Positions 58,876 through 60,589 of a DNA stretch of 60,589 nucleotides are shown one piece after another. The notes beneath the pieces are model-generated. The model saw only the letters and a program-made list of their open reading frames with translations, was not told where the DNA came from and did not search any database. The stretch is from Lachnospiraceae bacterium (lineage in GTDB: Bacteria; Bacillota; Clostridia; Lachnospirales; Lachnospiraceae): NCBI GenBank assembly GCA_021201665.1, contig JAJQEO010000039.1:53087-113675 (forward strand). The letters are read 5' to 3'. Positions within the stretch are counted from its first letter, which is position 1. Every line of letters starts with the position of its first letter. Made by a program: the position numbers and the translations under genes.

Positions 58876-60589
58876 ATGAACAAATGGGTTTATATGTTCA
58901 CCGAGGGAAATGCCGACATGCGCAACCTGCTCGGTGGCAAGGGAGCAAACCTCGCTGAGATGACGAACCTCGGACTTCCCGTACCGCAGGGCTTTACGAT
59001 CACGACGGAAGCCTGCACACAGTATTACGAGGACGGCCGTCAGATCAATGACGAGATCATGGGTCAGATCGTAGAGGCGATCGGCAAGATGGAGGAGATC
59101 ACCGGCAAGAAGTTCGGCGACATTCAGAATCCGCTGCTTGTATCTGTCCGCTCGGGTGCGCGCGCGTCCATGCCGGGCATGATGGATACGATCCTGAACC
59201 TGGGTCTGAATGAGGAAGTAGTGGAAGTACTTTCCGCGAAGTCAGGCAATCCGCGCTGGGCCTGGGACTGCTACCGCCGTTTTATTCAGATGTTCTCTGA
59301 CGTCGTAATGGAGGTTGGCAAGAAGTATTTCGAAGAGCTGATCGACAAGATGAAGGCGAAAAAGGGCGTTGTCCATGATGTGGAGCTGGACGCGGACGAC
59401 CTGAAGGAGCTGGCAAATCAGTTCAAGGCAGAATACAAGGAGAAGATCGGCAGCGATTTCCCGACCGATCCGAAGGTACAGCTGGTCGAGGCGATCAAGG
59501 CCGTGTTCCGTTCCTGGGACAATCCGCGCGCGAATGTATATCGCCGCGACAATGATATCCCGTATTCCTGGGGTACTGCTGTAAACGTGCAGATGATGGC
59601 GTTCGGCAACATGGGCGATGACTGCGGCACGGGTGTTGCCTTTACACGTGACCCGGCGACCGGCGCAAAGGGTCTGTTTGGCGAGTTCCTGACAAACGCG
59701 CAGGGCGAAGACGTGGTGGCCGGTGTGCGTACGCCGATGCATATTACCGAGATGGAGCAGAAGTTCCCGGAGGCATTTGCACAGTTTAAGGAAGTCTGCA
59801 CGATTCTGGAAGACCACTACAGAGACATGCAGGATATGGAGTTTACCGTAGAGAATAACAAGCTCTATATGCTTCAGACACGTAACGGCAAGAGAACGGC
59901 ACAGGCGGCGCTGAAGATCGCCTGCGACCTGGTGGACGAGGGCAAGCGCACCGAGAAGGAAGCGGTGGCGATGATTGACCCGAGGAACCTGGATACCCTG
60001 CTTCATCCGCAGTTTGATTCCTACATTCTGCATAAGGCAGTGCCGATGACCAGAGGTCTGGGTGCTTCCCCTGGAGCTGCGTGCGGCAAGATCGTTTTCT
60101 CGGCTGAGGACGCAAAGGCATGGGCAGCGAGAGGTGAGAAGGTTGTCCTGGTTCGCCTGGAGACCTCTCCGGAAGACATCGAGGGCATGAAGAGCGCACA
60201 GGGCATCCTGACTGTCCGCGGCGGCATGACCAGCCATGCGGCAGTGGTAGCGCGCGGCATGGGTACCTGCTGTGTATCCGGCTGCGGCGACATCGTGATG
60301 GACGAGCTGCACAAGAGATTTTCCATCGGCAGCAAGGAATTCCATGAGGGCGACGAGATTTCGATCGATGGTTCGACCGGTAATGTTTATGAAGGGATTA
60401 TACCAACCGTAGACGCAACGATCGCCGGCGAATTCGGACGTATTATGTCATGGGCAGACCAGTATCGCAAGCTGAAGGTAAGGACGAACGCGGATACGCC
60501 GAGAGACGCGCGTAAGGCCCGCGAGCTGGGTGCGGAGGGCATCGGCCTTTGCCGTACCGAGCATATGTTCTTCGGCGATGAGAGAATTG
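58876..60589 (+). CDS. ppdK: Pyruvate, phosphate dikinase (5' two thirds)
   Basis: Interconverts pyruvate, ATP and phosphate with PEP, AMP and PPi. 571 residues are present before the window ends; the family has about 875. The nucleotide-binding domain starts WVYMFTEGNADMRNLLGGKGANLAEM, SVRSGARASMPGMMDTILNLG follows, and the phosphohistidine domain has GGMTSHAAVVARGMG with the catalytic His at 454. The beginning of the PEP/pyruvate domain (GIGLCRTEHMFF) is at the edge. AGGAGGAA precedes ATG 58876. With the nearby PPi-PFK it suggests PPi-linked glycolysis. Confidence 0.96.
   Translation, partial: MNKWVYMFTEGNADMRNLLGGKGANLAEMTNLGLPVPQGFTITTEACTQYYEDGRQINDEIMGQIVEAIGKMEEITGKKFGDIQNPLLVSVRSGARASMPGMMDTILNLGLNEEVVEVLSAKSGNPRWAWDCYRRFIQMFSDVVMEVGKKYFEELIDKMKAKKGVVHDVELDADDLKELANQFKAEYKEKIGSDFPTDPKVQLVEAIKAVFRSWDNPRANVYRRDNDIPYSWGTAVNVQMMAFGNMGDDCGTGVAFTRDPATGAKGLFGEFLTNAQGEDVVAGVRTPMHITEMEQKFPEAFAQFKEVCTILEDHYRDMQDMEFTVENNKLYMLQTRNGKRTAQAALKIACDLVDEGKRTEKEAVAMIDPRNLDTLLHPQFDSYILHKAVPMTRGLGASPGAACGKIVFSAEDAKAWAARGEKVVLVRLETSPEDIEGMKSAQGILTVRGGMTSHAAVVARGMGTCCVSGCGDIVMDELHKRFSIGSKEFHEGDEISIDGSTGNVYEGIIPTVDATIAGEFGRIMSWADQYRKLKVRTNADTPRDARKARELGAEGIGLCRTEHMFFGDERI

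Overview
The window reads as chromosomal DNA of an anaerobic Clostridia species, most likely a Lachnospiraceae gut commensal. This rests on gene content: a Firmicute-type macromolecular synthesis locus (dgt-dnaG-rpoD-trmK), dimeric glycyl-tRNA synthetase, PPi-type phosphofructokinase next to pyruvate phosphate dikinase, anaerobic-type cobalamin genes (cbiG, cobJ, a cobK-cbiE-cbiT fusion), DUF1703-type ATPases, AzlCD and class A RNase P RNA. GC content is roughly half by eye. Both ends cut genes: a choline/glucan-binding-repeat surface protein on the left (minus strand) and ppdK on the right. No rRNA, tRNA, transposase, phage gene or CRISPR array was recognised.

Layout. 1-5422: cell-surface genes (cell-wall-binding repeat protein, SH3 secreted protein, MBOAT O-acyltransferase plus DHHW/AlgX-like partner). 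5773-9842: cation antiporter, PfkB sugar kinase, PepV-like dipeptidase. 10156-15104: large secreted leucine-rich-repeat protein, RpiB-type isomerase, an unrecognised protein. 15151-26422: cobalamin genes interleaved with two AAA/PD-(D/E)XK proteins, a membrane protein and a DUF554 protein. 26818-34745: dgt, dnaG, rpoD, trmK, a nucleoside kinase and rnpB. 35046-38609: a giant wall/membrane-anchored InlB-repeat protein. 38727-45607: a small degraded gene pair, a TIGR01906 membrane protein, a split M16C peptidase, era, recO. 45738-52467: lipoprotein with a structured leader, glyS, a PHP phosphatase, azlCD, an acetyltransferase pseudogene, an acetyltransferase and rsuA. 52706-60589: two Fic proteins, nitroreductase, MATE pump, PPi-PFK and ppdK.

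The most unusual property is not one gene but a pattern. The region is full of short tandem duplications, many with periods of 34-39 bases. They occur (i) at gene 3' ends, where the last codons and the stop codon are copied several times (rpoD, the cobK-cbiET gene, the M16C peptidase, the lipoprotein, rsuA), (ii) inside otherwise conserved enzymes as in-frame hydrophilic insertions (Era, CobK; unrepeated inserts also in TrmK, PepV, MBOAT and M16C), and (iii) in structured RNA: a 74-nt two-hairpin module is duplicated inside RNase P RNA and an 86-nt two-hairpin module is duplicated in the leader of a lipoprotein gene. Two small interspersed elements also recur upstream of unrelated genes. Whether these share one mechanism is an inference; the repeats themselves are read directly from the sequence.
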